DNA from: Vespula vulgaris
Lineage: Eukaryota > Arthropoda > Insecta > Hymenoptera > Vespidae
NCBI RefSeq assembly: GCF_905475345.1
Contig: NC_066592.1
Span: 4,447,001 to 4,511,000, forward strand
Length of the DNA: 64,000 bases
Direction: 5' to 3'
In this document: piece by piece, positions 13,931 to 26,518 of the stretch
Position numbering within the stretch: the first letter of the stretch is position 1
Layout of the letters: every line of letters starts with the position of its first letter
Translations under genes and position numbers: made by a program
Notes under the pieces: model-generated
Told to the model about the DNA's origin: nothing
Database searches by the model: none
The model's input: the letters and a program-made list of their open reading frames with translations, nothing else

Positions 13931-14873
13931 GTCGAATGAGGAAGGAAAAATCGTCTGCTTTAACAAGCAACGATCGAACGAACGATCGAGACACCGTTGA
14001 GAAGCGAACGAAAAATAAACAAACTGCCTGTACACGTTGTATTTCTCATTACACATATATATAGCTTGTGTATGTATGTGTGTATGTATGTGTGTATGAA
14101 TACTATATATACAAACGGAAATACAAACTCGGCCATTAGGAATCGGCGTTTTTCTTCTCTTTTTTTTCTTTTCCATGAAGATGACGTACGCTCGATAGAA
14201 AACATTTCTCGTCTCTTTGGAAAAGCATAGATCAATTGTTTATTGTTAACAATCGAATTATTTCTGTGCCGTTTTGTATATGTATTACATATATACGTAA
14301 CGTATTCGAAGAGAAACGGGTAAACGAGTCGAAACCTGCATTCTCCGCAAAGCTATTCTTCTTATCAAATGAAAGTCCATTGAACGAATGTGCAACAACT
14401 TTCGAACAAGAAGAAAGTCTGAGAGACGAAGAATCTTTCGACCGTCTCACAAGCTGCGTCAAAATTATATACTTTTTAAAAGCATTCGTATAGTTCCGTA
14501 TTCTTCCTTTTATAATTATACATTTAAATAACTTTCATGATGGACAGTCACGTCAACTTCCTTGCATAAAATTGCATTAAACAGTTTCGTACGAAATGAT
14601 CAGTTAAAAATGTATTTAACAACGTCATACATATAACCTTAGAATTAACGCATGAAGAAAATACGAAATTGGAACGTTACAAACAGATAATACACACGTA
14701 CAATGATAGATATACCCTTGCTATCACGATCTCACTTATATATACATAGAGAGAAAAGAGAGAGAGAGAGAGAGAAAGAGAAAGACAGAAATAAATTGGC
14801 ACGTGAAAAATGTCTACGTCGAAACATATGTATGTCGAATATAATTGATGGGGGAAAAAAAAGAGAGTGAGAG

Positions 14874-14879
<6 letters not shown>

Positions 14880-14908
<29 letters not shown>
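14880..14908. repeat. (GA)n microsatellite
   Basis: Pure GA run; a shorter GA tract lies at about 14755-14775. Confidence 0.9.
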
Positions 14909-14915
<7 letters not shown>

Positions 14916-15247
14916 AAAAAAGGAAAAAAACAAGATGAAAACTCACCTCTTTTTTCTCGTCGATGTTTCTTCCACACTTGTGCGTACACGTAAAATAATC
15001 CCACTGTTAATTAATAATCCAACGAATAAGCTGAACACCGGGAGCGCGTATAAACACCCGAAGCTCGTGCGACGCGATGTGCGTCGTTCGTTGATCGGAC
15101 ACGAACTATTTCTTAACGCGTTAAACTTGCTCGTGATCGACAAAGGGGTGGTAGGTAGTAGTAGTAGTGGGGAGAGAAGAACGATGGCACACTATCTTGG
15201 TAAAAAAAAAAAAGGAAGGAGAAAGGCGACGCTCGGCTGGCGTTTTT

Positions 15248-15248
<1 letters not shown>

Positions 15249-15279
<31 letters not shown>

Positions 15280-15310
15280 AACGACGACGACGACGACGAC
15301 GAGGACGACG
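15249..15310. repeat. (CGA)n trinucleotide repeat, about 62 bp
   Basis: Nearly perfect CGA units. The frame through it encodes poly-Asp on the plus strand and poly-Val on the minus strand, neither with gene context. Confidence 0.95.
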
Positions 15311-16752
15311 ATAACAACGCGACGATAACGTCGATTTCTTGAAGAGAAAAAAAAACGCGGGAGATTTAAAAAGATCACTTGCCGACGAGAGCTACAAGGA
15401 AGAAACTAAGGATGAGTCCTCTTTCACTAAATTCACAATTATAATGATAAAGACGACGAACACGAGTGCCAGTAATAGTTGTGACGGTGGTAGTAACCGT
15501 ATCGTGTATTTATAAGCGTGTACTAGTACGTTGCCGTTCGTTCTTATATCTGAGCTTGCGCGCACATCCGACACGATCGAATGCCCACGTGCGAATGCCG
15601 AACCGCTTTACAGTTTGGGAATACCATACGGCGCGCCAGTTCGCAGGATCCCTCCATGTCGGGGTTTCTCATTGGTCCAAAATTCTTCCCTACCACACGG
15701 TATACCCAGGGACGTCTCGACTAGTTCGTGAACCTAGTACGAAGATACGGATATTTTTAACCTCGTGTCTCTTACGCGTGTAACAAACGAACAAGAGATG
15801 TTGTTCTTCTCATAAAAAATCTATGACAAAGATCGATGTTTTATTTTTTTTACTTAAATAGGTTGATAGATATCGCTTTGTTCCCATCGATTCGAATATT
15901 CCGCCTCGACGAGAATTATTTCTATTGTTTGAGATAATAAATGATTTTGTATTTTTTCTTTTCTTTTTTCTTTTCGAAAACGTGCAGAAATCGTTTTAAC
16001 CGGTTAACCCGGATGATTACGTCACACGCGTTTCCTGCCCTCTTTTTCCAAAACGCGTTCCGGCGATCGCACGAGGAAAGATGAAACGCAAACGTGTTGA
16101 GAGAAAGGAAGAAAGAAAGAGAGAGAGAGAGAAATATATAGATAGATAGATAGAGGGAGAAAGAGGAAAGATGGAGGTCTTCCCTTTCTTTTCTTTCACC
16201 CTTCGAAGTTAGATCGTGAGGAAGAAGACGAACAGGGCACCGTGAACGATCACCACGGAAGATTCATAACTACCGAGAGTAACCGAAGCAAGCCGAATCG
16301 TACCGATGTAGAGAGGTATCAGCTGTTCGAATTATTATCGTCGTGGAGGACGGCAGATGTTCGCCAACCTGAAACGCTCCCTCGAAGGCTTTGAACCCGC
16401 TGATCTCTTTTCTTTCCTACGAACGAAAAACCTTTCGAGAAAAGCCCGCCGACCTTCCCAGCTGCGTCCGATTCCGACGCGTTTTGCACGTTTCCTTTCT
16501 TTTTCTTTCTTATTTCATTCTCTCTCCTCTCTTTCACTTCTCTCTTATCTGTTTCTTTTTGCTCTCTTTCTCTTCTCTCCTATCTCTTCTTTTCTCTTTT
16601 TCATATACACACGTACATAAAATTACTTAAATTTTAAATGCTCTAAAGCATAACTTCCATTTTTCATAAACGCTAGTCATTGAAAATTTTTATTGAAATA
16701 CGACCATTCTGAAAGTGTTGGCAAAATAAATTTATGATCGTCGGTCTTTACT

Positions 16753-16755
<3 letters not shown>

Positions 16756-16802
<47 letters not shown>
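16756..16802. repeat. (CT)n microsatellite
   Basis: CT run of about 45 bases followed by mixed CT/TTC. Confidence 0.95.
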
Positions 16803-18463
16803 TTCTCTCCCTCTCTCTTTTTTTTTCTTTCTCTAGGTAGAATACCTAATTACTACTTAGAGCGAAAAACAATAGTCAGAGAGATGAAATTAAACGTGAT
16901 CGGGAATTCCCGTTTTCAGAGATCAGAGTTTCTAATAAAAGTTATATGTACAATATATATAATGTACAATAAAATGTACAAATTGCATTTGATATATTAT
17001 TGACCAGTTAATATATATTTTTATAAATGATAGATTAATTAAAAATAATGAACGGAATAAAAATGATCCGCTCAATTTTGTAGACATCGATATTTTCACG
17101 GATTACAAATTTTTCAAGATTTCTCAATTTATAAGATACTTTACGAACAGTGGATAGAGGCAATGAGGAAGTTCTGTTTGTTTATCGGCTCGTCTCAGCC
17201 TTGAAATAAATAACGTTCGAACACTTTACTGGTGGAATTTTGCTCGAGCTAATGCCGAATGGTAAAACAAACTAGGGAGTTACAGTTTTATCGTGTTCCA
17301 TATTCCAACACTTTTCCAAACGACGAACGAGCGATCATAAACCTTGAAAGGTTGGGAAGTTAACGACGAAGATAGGGATGATTTCGAGTGCGTCGTAACA
17401 AACAAACCCTACCGTCGCTCGAGTCTTATAAAATATCGCTATTTCAAATATTAATGCTTAACTTAGGTCCTCTGTTTTCAAGCCATTTTGACCTTGGAAT
17501 ACTTTCTCTTTTCACGCGCTTTTTATTTTATATTTTTCTTATATTATAAAAAAGAAAAAATACATTTTCAAAATTTACCCAAACTAAATATCATAATAAC
17601 AAAATGTTCTGTGAATTAATAATTAAATTAGTGAGTTAAGGCGCGTTAAAATCATGGTAACAATTTGTTACGATATATCGTACAATGTAACGGATACCAT
17701 TGCAATTCGATAGATATAAGAATTGATTTCGATCTATTATTTTGTAAAAATAATGGAAAAGTTTTCACCTTATGTTAATGAATAAATATACAATGAGACA
17801 AAAAAGTTTCATTAAAATGAAATAATTCAGCAGAAAATTAATTAGTGGAACTAAAACGATTTGCAAGTTAAGTAAAAAATAAGTATAGTCATAACGATTT
17901 TTTATACCAAAAATAAAATGGAACAAAATCAAGCCGAAGATTTTAAAACGCTCGAATAAATGTATATATGTATGTATGTAAATATGTTAGAAAACGAAAC
18001 AACGACGGATTCATCGACGTCGACGTTACGGTAACGTCGTCACGATAAAAGCGAAAGTTCTGCAAGTTTCCGTGTATATCGCGTCGCTTTCTGCCGTAGC
18101 CCATCGAAGCGCGATTTTTTCTTTCCATTCACTGAGTTTTCGTTCGCGACTCCGTTCGTATTTCAATAATCTTCGTAGAACACAAGGAAGATCTTCTTTA
18201 CAAAGGCAGCATATTGTTTTATCATATTTTGCGCTTCGATGATTAACGATCACTCGTCGATAACTCCGTTGCGTATCAGGTTCGATCGTTTCGCTTTCTT
18301 CTCTTAAAAGTATCGCGAGCGTTCATTTTCGTGCTCACCTGCTTACTTTTTAAATCCTTTAATTTCCTATTTCATTATATTTTTTATTTTTCCTTTCGGT
18401 TTATATATTTTACTCATTTGGACTGATTTGCTATTAAAAATAATTCAATATATATTCACATAT

Positions 18464-18504
<41 letters not shown>

Positions 18505-18849
18505 TGAAATATATATATATATTTGATGAACACATATATATGTTTTCTTTTTTTCTATTATAGTTTCACTTGATATAATCTTTCCATCAAAAGTCCATGT
18601 TATATCATAAATTATGTCATCAGTTTTCTACTGTACTTTCCTCTCCTTGTCACCAACAATCGCTACGTAATTAATATTATAAAACTTATGAATCTCTCTC
18701 TCTCTCTCTCTCTCTTTCTTTTAAAAACATTCGAAAAGTAAAATTTGCAAATCGGGGTAATCTGTGATAGATATAGGACTCAATGTGTTAAATATCTCTT
18801 TCTCTTTTTTTCTCTCTTTCTATTTCTCTTATGATATAGTTGCATCTTC

Positions 18850-18895
18850 TTCGTCGTTGTCGTCGTTGTCGTAGTCGTCGTCGTCGTCGTCGTCG
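18850..18895. repeat. (TCG)n trinucleotide repeat
   Basis: TCG units with a few TTG and TAG interruptions, next to the GC-rich patch with paired E-boxes. Confidence 0.9.
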
Positions 18896-19751
18896 AGAAA
18901 GGAGACCCCATAGGTTTGTGGCACGCGCTGCCAGCTGCCCCACAGCTGTCTCTCCTCCGTCGTCCCCCAACCCTATAAAGTCCATGGTTCTTAGCCGAGC
19001 GTGCTTCGCATCTACGCATATCCACACAGAGAACGGACCGTTTCGTTTCTCCGTTTGCCGTGCACATGTCGCGTGAGCTCGCGCGCGCGAGCACGCACGG
19101 CTCTGCCTATGTTGGTGCACGCGCGTACTGCACGCGCGTGGTGCACGCACGGCTTCTGTCCGTAGGGCCGTATTTTATTTTCTTTTTCTTTTCTACTTCG
19201 ACATTTTCGACCTCGCACAAAAATTCGTACAAAGTATCGTGCAAAAATCGTTTAAACTTAAACTAACGAAGCTAACAATTTTCTATAAAAGCGAGAAAAT
19301 TATTTATTTTTATCTTATCGATCCTGTCTCTGAGCGAACAGTGAACTTTATCTGAAAATTGATAAAGTGTAATACATAGTAATAGATACATTAGAAAACA
19401 GATAATTAAATAAGAAAAAGTAAATGAGATAATATCGTGCACTGTATTTCTCAGCGATATTATTATTAACGAAAACATCTTATGTCCTACATTGAAAAAA
19501 TATTTGGTAGCTCTCATAAATTTTTGTCGTTCAGTTGGCGTACGATGCTAATGTCGTCCCTGGCGATGCATACCCGATCGGCAGGCTCACCCTTTGCTCA
19601 CTGCTAAACACGGAACGACAAAGAAGACGGCCACCGGCGAGAATGGGGTAAAGGAAAGGGGAGGGGAGAAGAAGAGAAGATTCGCGGGAAGATCCGTTGC
19701 GAAAAGTGATTCTAAAATCGCGTTCGTAGTCCGTTGCTAACGTTGAATCTA

Positions 19752-19757
<6 letters not shown>

Positions 19758-19802
<45 letters not shown>
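19758..19802. repeat. (AT)n microsatellite
   Basis: Uninterrupted AT run of about 45 bases. Confidence 0.95.
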
Positions 19803-19804
<2 letters not shown>

Positions 19805-20678
19805 CATATGTACCTATATTCCTTCCAGTTGTTGTATGTAACTAATGTGTATGTATAACTGATTATATAAGATACGCGAATGATTAATAATAAAAACAGA
19901 TTGGACAGGATTGAACCTATATAAAAATTGTTTGCAAAATATTACGCAATGGTCAATGATATAATACCTCTGTAACTTAATTATTCATTCGTTTGTTCGA
20001 TTATTCATTATGACTAACAATTATATAAACAATTTAACCACTGATGTTGTTGACAGAAGTTAATAAATATATGCATCATAGAAATATTATTATTATTATT
20101 ACTATTATTATTATATTTTCCTACTTCTATTCACGTCTTTTTGCATTTATTGATATAATTTTGTAACAAAAGGATTTCAAGATAAGCCGTCTACCAGTTA
20201 ACCGTTGCTTTAGATATAGATTTTAACCGGTCAGAAATTCGTACACTTGCGTATTCAGTCTATTTGAATAAAAATTTGAATGTTTCCTGTTATTGAAATC
20301 TAAGCGATGTACAAACTTATACGATAAATGTGTGTGCATATATGTATGTACATAGCAATAACGCATACATATAATGTTATTGGAATACCGTAAGGGGCTT
20401 TATATTTGCGGTTTCCCGTCCGGCTCGTCCAACGTGTACTCGCAGGAAATAGTCCTGGAGTGTCCTAGAGGATACAGGGCTATTAGGTTTCGCTTTGAAA
20501 AAGGAATGATGGAACATGAGAGAGAACGAGAAAGAAAGAGAAAAAGAGAAGAAGCTATATGGTAAAAAGGAAGAGAAGAAAATGGGAAAGACACAGAGAC
20601 ATCAGAAGAAGAAGACGAGGTGGTGTAAGAGTTTGTAAAAAAAAAAAAACCAAAAAAATGGAAAAGAAAAACGAAAGG

Positions 20679-20738
20679 AAGAAGAAGAAGAAGAAGAAGA
20701 AGAAGAAGAAGAAGAGAGAGAGAGAGAGAGAGAGAGAA
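20679..20738. repeat. (GAA)n then (GA)n purine tract
   Basis: GAA units pass directly into GA units; pure purine on the plus strand. Confidence 0.95.
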
Positions 20739-23040
20739 GCACAGTATATGAGCCAAGAACCGGAAAGCCCAGGGCGTTCAACCCTGACACTCGACGTATA
20801 TTTAGATTTAAAGAGACCAGATCTAATTCGATATATCTTAGGTATCCTCGAGGCGAGCCGACAAAGTACCGCTGATTTTCCTCGATCGATACACGATCAT
20901 TGGAATTCTCTACGAAAGCTGTGAGTACATCGTGGATAGGTAAATTCACGCCTTTGGCGTACCCGTTGATGAGCAAGAGAGTAGAGAAAGAGAGATAAAG
21001 AGACGAATACACACACGTTGAAAGCTTGAAGGGTAATACCGCGATAAAATATTTGTCCTTCGAATGAAATACGTGACTCTTCATGCACAGAATGAATCCT
21101 TATTTTTAATTGATTACTTAAACATTACTATGCGATGAGAACAAATTTATCAATGGTACGTTCAAAATGTATTTGATATCTCATTATATTTTTCGCCGAT
21201 TGCGACTTTATTAATTGCGTAATATTAATTAATGTCAATCGTTTATTTGTACGTTTTTGTTTCTTTTTTTTTTTGTAAAAAGGATAAAAAATTAAATTAG
21301 TAAGTGAAACGTGTGATTGTTAATGAAAAAAATCGTCGGGAATTTTAATGAAAATGATAGTTATATCAATTGTTAATGAAAAAATAAAATACGGGTTGCG
21401 GAAATACAATTCGTCGTCTTCCTAGGACAATGATTTATGATAACTCGTTCAGAAAGCAACGTCGTTCGTTAAGCCCGTCGGCGCGAAATCAGCTGATAGT
21501 ATCAGCTGCACCAAAAAGTGCTTACCACTTCCGTAAAGGAAGTTGATCGTTTCCTACGGTACGCGTTGTTGCATAATCGTGCACGCGATTCCGCGCTCAC
21601 CGGAGTTGTTCGATCCATGCTGTGTGTGTGTATATATGTATGTCTATATGTTAAGACTTTTAGCACGCGCCAACTTTATCTTTCTCGCATTGTTATCGAA
21701 AAAATGTGAATTATCATAATCTCGTAAAGAGAAAAATCAGCTAGTCTTAATGAGTACTTATTAACATAGCAAGAGATATCTTTCTTATTTGTTAAGTACA
21801 TATCTGTATCTATACATTTTATCATGTTTACATTAATATATGTTTGTTAAAATGTGCATGTAAATTAATATTACAAGTGTAATAATATCTAATAATGATG
21901 ACGATGATTATAATAATGACGAAAGAAAGAAATCGTGTTTTGAAATAAGTAAAATTCAATTAAAAATAATTCTCTCGTTGGAATATTAATTTATATATAT
22001 AATTTAATAAATAACCGTCGTAGCAATTCGTATAGTAAAAAATAAAGGAATATAAAAATCCTGTAAATAATCGAAACGATATTAAGGAAAAAAGTTTGAA
22101 AAGATATATAGTAAAAAATCGATCGAGGATCGTGCGTGAAAATTCGCAAAGTACTCGTGTGCCTTTGGAGATACAATACCAGAACGGTGGCGGCAGCGGC
22201 CTTCTCGAAATAGACGAGAAGCCCGGCCCTCCAAACTCGTCCGAAAATAAAACAGGTTTCTTCGTTGGGAGCTGCCGCGAGTCGTCCAATTGGTCGGCGT
22301 GGACTGACGGAAGAGCGAGTCGTGTATTAAATCCGAGACAAGGCGGAGACTGTGCGGAGACGAGCCGTGATTTATTTCCGATTATTCTTCTCTCATATAC
22401 ACGGTGTTAAAAAGAAGACCTTACGACCGAACTAAAGAAACGGTTAAGAAAAAGAAAAAGAAAAAACGAACCAGTTCGAAGTGCACTCGCGTCATTTCAT
22501 TTTGATAATGCAATTGATTAGCATCCTTGTGTTCATTTGATAAAGTAAACAATGGATTGCCTATGTTTTTACTACGAGTGAAACTGAGTGAATTGCATTA
22601 TCAAAAAAAAAAAAAAAATAGCAAGAAAAAGCATCGTTTCTAATCTACTTGTTCTTTAAATCATTCAATTCTCTTTAACACCGTATATATGTATGTATAT
22701 GTAGTAGAACATATTGTATGTATATAACCGCTACTCGATTCCGTGACAAATTATTTGTGTTACAGTTTCAAGGATTTTCTGCGTCCATATGATCACGCAC
22801 GAATGTCCAAACAATTGTGCAAACAAAGTCCCATGAAATGTCACCTAAGAACGGCTGTAAAAACGCGATTCTCTTATCTCTTTCTCTATCGTGGTTATAA
22901 GTACCTATCGTCAAAATGTAATCATGTCGAATAGTTATAAGTATATATATACGCATTTTTGTTCGAATAAGATGAAAATGAAATAGTTAGTACGAGTTTA
23001 CGAGAAGAGAGATAATTTAAACAATTTAAAATCATGATTA

Positions 23041-23206
23041 ATATGTTGATTCTTCTGTAAAATTAACATTTCGAAATCATCTAAACGTTTTTTTTTTTTA
23101 AATATCTATATTAACGTCACTATGTTGATTCTCTTATAAAATTAACGTCTTCTCGATATCATTTAAATGTTCTTCTTTAAATATATATTAATGCTGATCG
23201 TCAATG
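23041..23206. repeat. Tandem duplication, about 80 bp per copy
   Basis: Copy one (23041-23118) and copy two (about 23120-23206) share TATGTTGATTCT, AAAATTAAC, ATC-TAAA and the TTAAATAT-TATTAA end in the same order, with scattered differences. Non-coding. Confidence 0.85.
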
Positions 23207-24310
23207 TCACACACACATATATGTATATAAATATATAAGTTCGTAATTATAAAAATAGCTTATGTTGTATAAACATACACACACATACGCATATATATAT
23301 ACATACATACATATATATGTATATATATATATATATTTTCTGTTGTAATTCCATATTATTACGATATATACCGATATAACAAATATTAAGCAATGAATTC
23401 AATTTTATCAAATTTTTCACTTTAGCAATTTTCATAATTATTTACTTGATAACGGTTCAGATTAAAAAATGTTGATGCATACATACGTGTCATATAATAA
23501 CGAAATTCTTTAAACACAACTGGATGACGTCTTCTAGAAGATTTCACACTGTTTTCTTCTCAGAACGTAATGATAGCAATATAAAATTATTCTGAAACGT
23601 GATTTAAGAGAAATTTTGGTTAACGAATATGCGACCGATCGCGAACTGTTCACCTTGTTGACAGACGAAGTTCTTAGAGAGAATTGTTCTCGTCGTATGA
23701 TTGTGCGGAGGTCGTTGATATCAAACACGTTTTGACCTCTCCAATGTTTTCAAAATATGTCCTTAACTACCAAATCTAAGAAAAACTAATACCGATAATA
23801 TAATGTTTATAAACTTACGTTCCTCTTGAAATAGTTTTTATTAAAAATATTCTTATCGATGTAAAATGTTAAAAGTAATTATTCTAAATAACATAATGAT
23901 ACTGATAATTGAACTAATACTAATAGTAGAAACGTTAATATCGAAATGTGATGAATAATGTAATGATGTATCGATACCATTTTTTACTTTTCTTCGTTTA
24001 TCCATAAATTTTCGAAAAAAAATAGATATATAAATATATATATTTTTTTATATTATCCCGAGAAGACAGGCACATATAAAAAATAATAAAAATCAATATG
24101 TGTGTGCATAAGTTATTACCTAAAACTAGATCTAAAAATAAAAATCTATATATTTACTTTAATATATGGAAAATGGAAAACGTATGTTCTACGTATTTTT
24201 TTTTTTTTTAAATTAAAACTGAACATTCATTCGGTGGTATCATATTTTTAATAAAAAGATAAATATTCTGCGTGGTCTGTGAATGGATACGTATATATGT
24301 ATAAATGAAA

Positions 24311-25995
24311 TTAGTTATACTTTATAGGTTTAAACTGATTGACGTATGTCGGAGAATTATTATCAGGCGGATATACATATCGATCGAAATCGTTGGTCGA
24401 ATAATCTGATAGATGTTCGGAGAAGAATGGTCCGGAAGGATACGAATTTGGGAAGGAATTTGAATAGAAATTGTATCTCTCATCGGAATAAAAATTGGCA
24501 GGTCTTTCATACGGTAAATGATAATTGATTGGATTAGGTTCTTGATAAATGGGTGGTAACATATCAGAAGTGAGATCAATGTTTTCTATGTTTTGTGGAT
24601 TACCATCGTAATAACCAAAAAATGGCGAAAAAGTTGTATTATTTTCCATCGTTGAATTTTCTACGGTTAAGTTGGTAGTGGTAGGAGTTGAAGCATGTGT
24701 GTGAGTAGGTCTAGGTGTATGATCACGTCTTGTAGTAAAATTACTGTCTGGCCTAGAAGTTGTTGAATTGTTCGCTTGAGTTTTTCTTCTGTTCGTGGAC
24801 GCTCTCGAGTTATCGGCATCTTCTTGAAGATCTTCGAAATCGTACATCATAGAATCTTTCGTCGATACATTATCTATTTCTTCCTCAATTTTCTTTTGTG
24901 TTTCACACGTAACAATTTGGTTCTTCATCTACAAAAATGACAAAGTAGAACTTATTATTTCGCAGAGATAAGAACAATTGTAACGGAATCGAAATTGATG
25001 ATCGAAAAGAAGCACGAAAGATCGTAAACTATAATCTCGATGAACGATCGTAAAAGATATATCGTAGATTTTTCGAACGGTAAGATAATTATCTAACGTG
25101 TAAGTGTAACGACGAATAGATAGAAAGATATTGAAATGTATGTCATATGATTCATCGTTCTGGTTTCAATTTAATATTCGTTAAATTCTTACCTCTCCTT
25201 CTGTTCTTTTATCGACGCTACCAATAAGAGATTCCGCACTTCCGACACGATTTTCGAGACGACTTGAAGATTTTTTTGATTTATCTATTTTCTTTTTTTC
25301 CACTATATATTCTTCCTCACTATCATCAGAATCAGACGGTCGCTTGTCGTCGAATACAGTAATAATTTGATCCGGACGATCGGCTCCATTTTGTTGAGAC
25401 GATCCACCAATGAGGGATTGTAGTTTCAAAGGATCCATGAAAGGATAGAATCCCAAAGGAGCATGATACAGATAAGGATGAGGTACAAAAGGATAAGGAT
25501 CGTAATAAGCAGCTAAATAAGGCCCTTGTTTCGAAGGAACAAAGTTCATTGCTATTGCGGCTTGAGGAAACTTTGCATAGGCTTTCACAGTTGATGAAGC
25601 AGCACCAGCGAGTCCACCAAAACCAAGTCCGGCTAGAAAAGCTAGACTTCCTAAGAATTTCGACTTCCGCTTGTTAAACATTTCCATAGTATTTATTTTA
25701 TTGTTTTCATGCTTTTCCGTATTTTTGATATTCATTGATTCCAGTCGCTTCGATAACAAACTTGACCACAATGTTTCTTTTTGCAAGGGATGACTATCAT
25801 TTTTCTTCAAAATCATCGTATTCTCGGGTTTGAGCGTCTTCGTGATGTCATCGCAATAAACATCTACAAAAATTCGTCAATAAAATATGACTTAATTTAA
25901 ACGTTCTACGAATTATTATAAAAAATTTTTTTTTTCAATTTCTTACCTCTACCATAAAGAATAACGATTGAAAATAAGGCGATTAAGGAGCTCAT
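24311..25995 (-). CDS. Orphan secreted protein A, 445 aa, Tyr/Pro/Asn-rich
   Basis: Three exons on the minus strand: 25995-25947, 25863-25193 and 24928-24311. Donors are GTAAGA twice and acceptors TAG twice, with phases 1 then 0, giving 446 codons including the stop. Exon 1 is a signal peptide (MSSLIALFSIVILYGR); the mature part starts near DVYCDD. Residues about 82-108 hold a basic KRKSK followed by a hydrophobic Gly/Ala/Leu stretch (FLGSLAFLAGLGFGGLAGAA), which might be a membrane or aggregation segment. Then comes a Tyr/Pro-rich part (about 132-159), a Ser/Asp/Glu/Lys-rich part, a Thr/Asn/Ser-rich part in exon 3 and a Tyr/Asn/Pro-rich tail ending KPIKYN. No enzymatic motif is visible and I do not recognise the family. 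It lies head-to-head with GEMIN7. Composition and signal peptide suggest an extracellular structural or glandular product, which is inference. Confidence 0.85.
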
Positions 25996-26518
25996 CCTCG
26001 CTTTGCTGCGATCGATTCAAAAGTGAAGAGAAACTCGAATGGTTCAGTCGACCAACTTCAAAATCTGCGGGTTACCCTCATGTTCGAGAAAGTGTGTTTC
26101 TAGATATCGGGATAAATATGATAATTGCGTGACTTTAAGCTTCCCTATTTAAAAATGTGGGCTATAGACCGTCACTTCCTAATAACATAAATATTTTGAT
26201 ATTAATTAAAAACTCTCTCAAGTTTTATCGATATAGAATAAATATATGATTAGATGTAATATTCAAATCATCGAAAATACAAATTATATCATGTATTTAT
26301 AATCTTATTAAAAAAGTCCAAACTTGTATGGTAATGAATAAAATCATTAATAAAAGGTATCAGTGCACATACGTATTTATCATATCTTAGATTTAAATTT
26401 AGCGCGCACACGAGGATGATGCGTGCGCAATAATATGTAGTTGAACGACTTCCCCACTTTTTCCTCCGCCATAAGTGAAAATCCAGTGTTAAATCGTCAA
26501 AATAGTTTGTTACAAAAA
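25996..26518. promoter_or_regulatory. Shared divergent 5' region of gene A and GEMIN7
   Basis: The two start codons are 523 bases apart in opposite directions. Near the GEMIN7 side is TGCGTGCGCA (26420-26429), close to the NRF-1/erect-wing consensus and typical of housekeeping promoters. On the gene A side an AT-rich TTTAAATA on the minus strand near 26145-26152 could be a weak TATA element, but no clear initiator follows it. Confidence 0.45.

Larger units (their letters stand above)
10032..24310. other. 14-kb region without recognisable genes, upstream of RBM24 on its minus strand
   Basis: It holds many microsatellites (CT/GA, AT, CGA, GAA), AT-rich filler and GC-richer patches near 10960-11470, 15030-15720, 16020-16500, 18840-19180, 20380-20930 and 22190-22400. 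Open frames in the patches show no family resemblance on either strand. The first patch, with an 11-kb CT tract beside it, is a reasonable place for the RBM24 promoter or a 5' UTR exon, but no start site can be fixed. CAGCTG E-boxes are frequent here. No transposon ORF is seen. Confidence 0.5.

Noticed and set aside
14845..15342. Plus-strand frame of 165 codons ending in poly-Asp
   Set aside because: GA repeat at one end and CGA repeat at the other; the middle has no family resemblance and the frame lacks promoter or splice support.
16319..16630. Frames on both strands near a GC-richer patch (plus MFANLKRSLEGFEP; minus GGLFSKGFSFVGKK)
   Set aside because: They occupy the same DNA and cannot both be coding; no acceptor or donor of quality fits either, and the rest is pyrimidine repeat.
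20602..21084. Minus-strand frame of 160 codons with a long Ser/Leu run
   Set aside because: The run is the GAA/GA tract on the other strand. Only the flanking fragments are kept, as low-interest candidates.
22096..22410. Plus-strand frame of 104 codons in a GC-richer patch
   Set aside because: Mixed composition without motif, starts in AT-rich filler, no usable splice borders. More likely promoter or UTR.
24322..24579. Minus-strand frame of 85 codons overlapping exon 3 of gene A
   Set aside because: Shifted-frame shadow; the gene A frame is continuous with the signal-peptide exon through two phase-matched introns.
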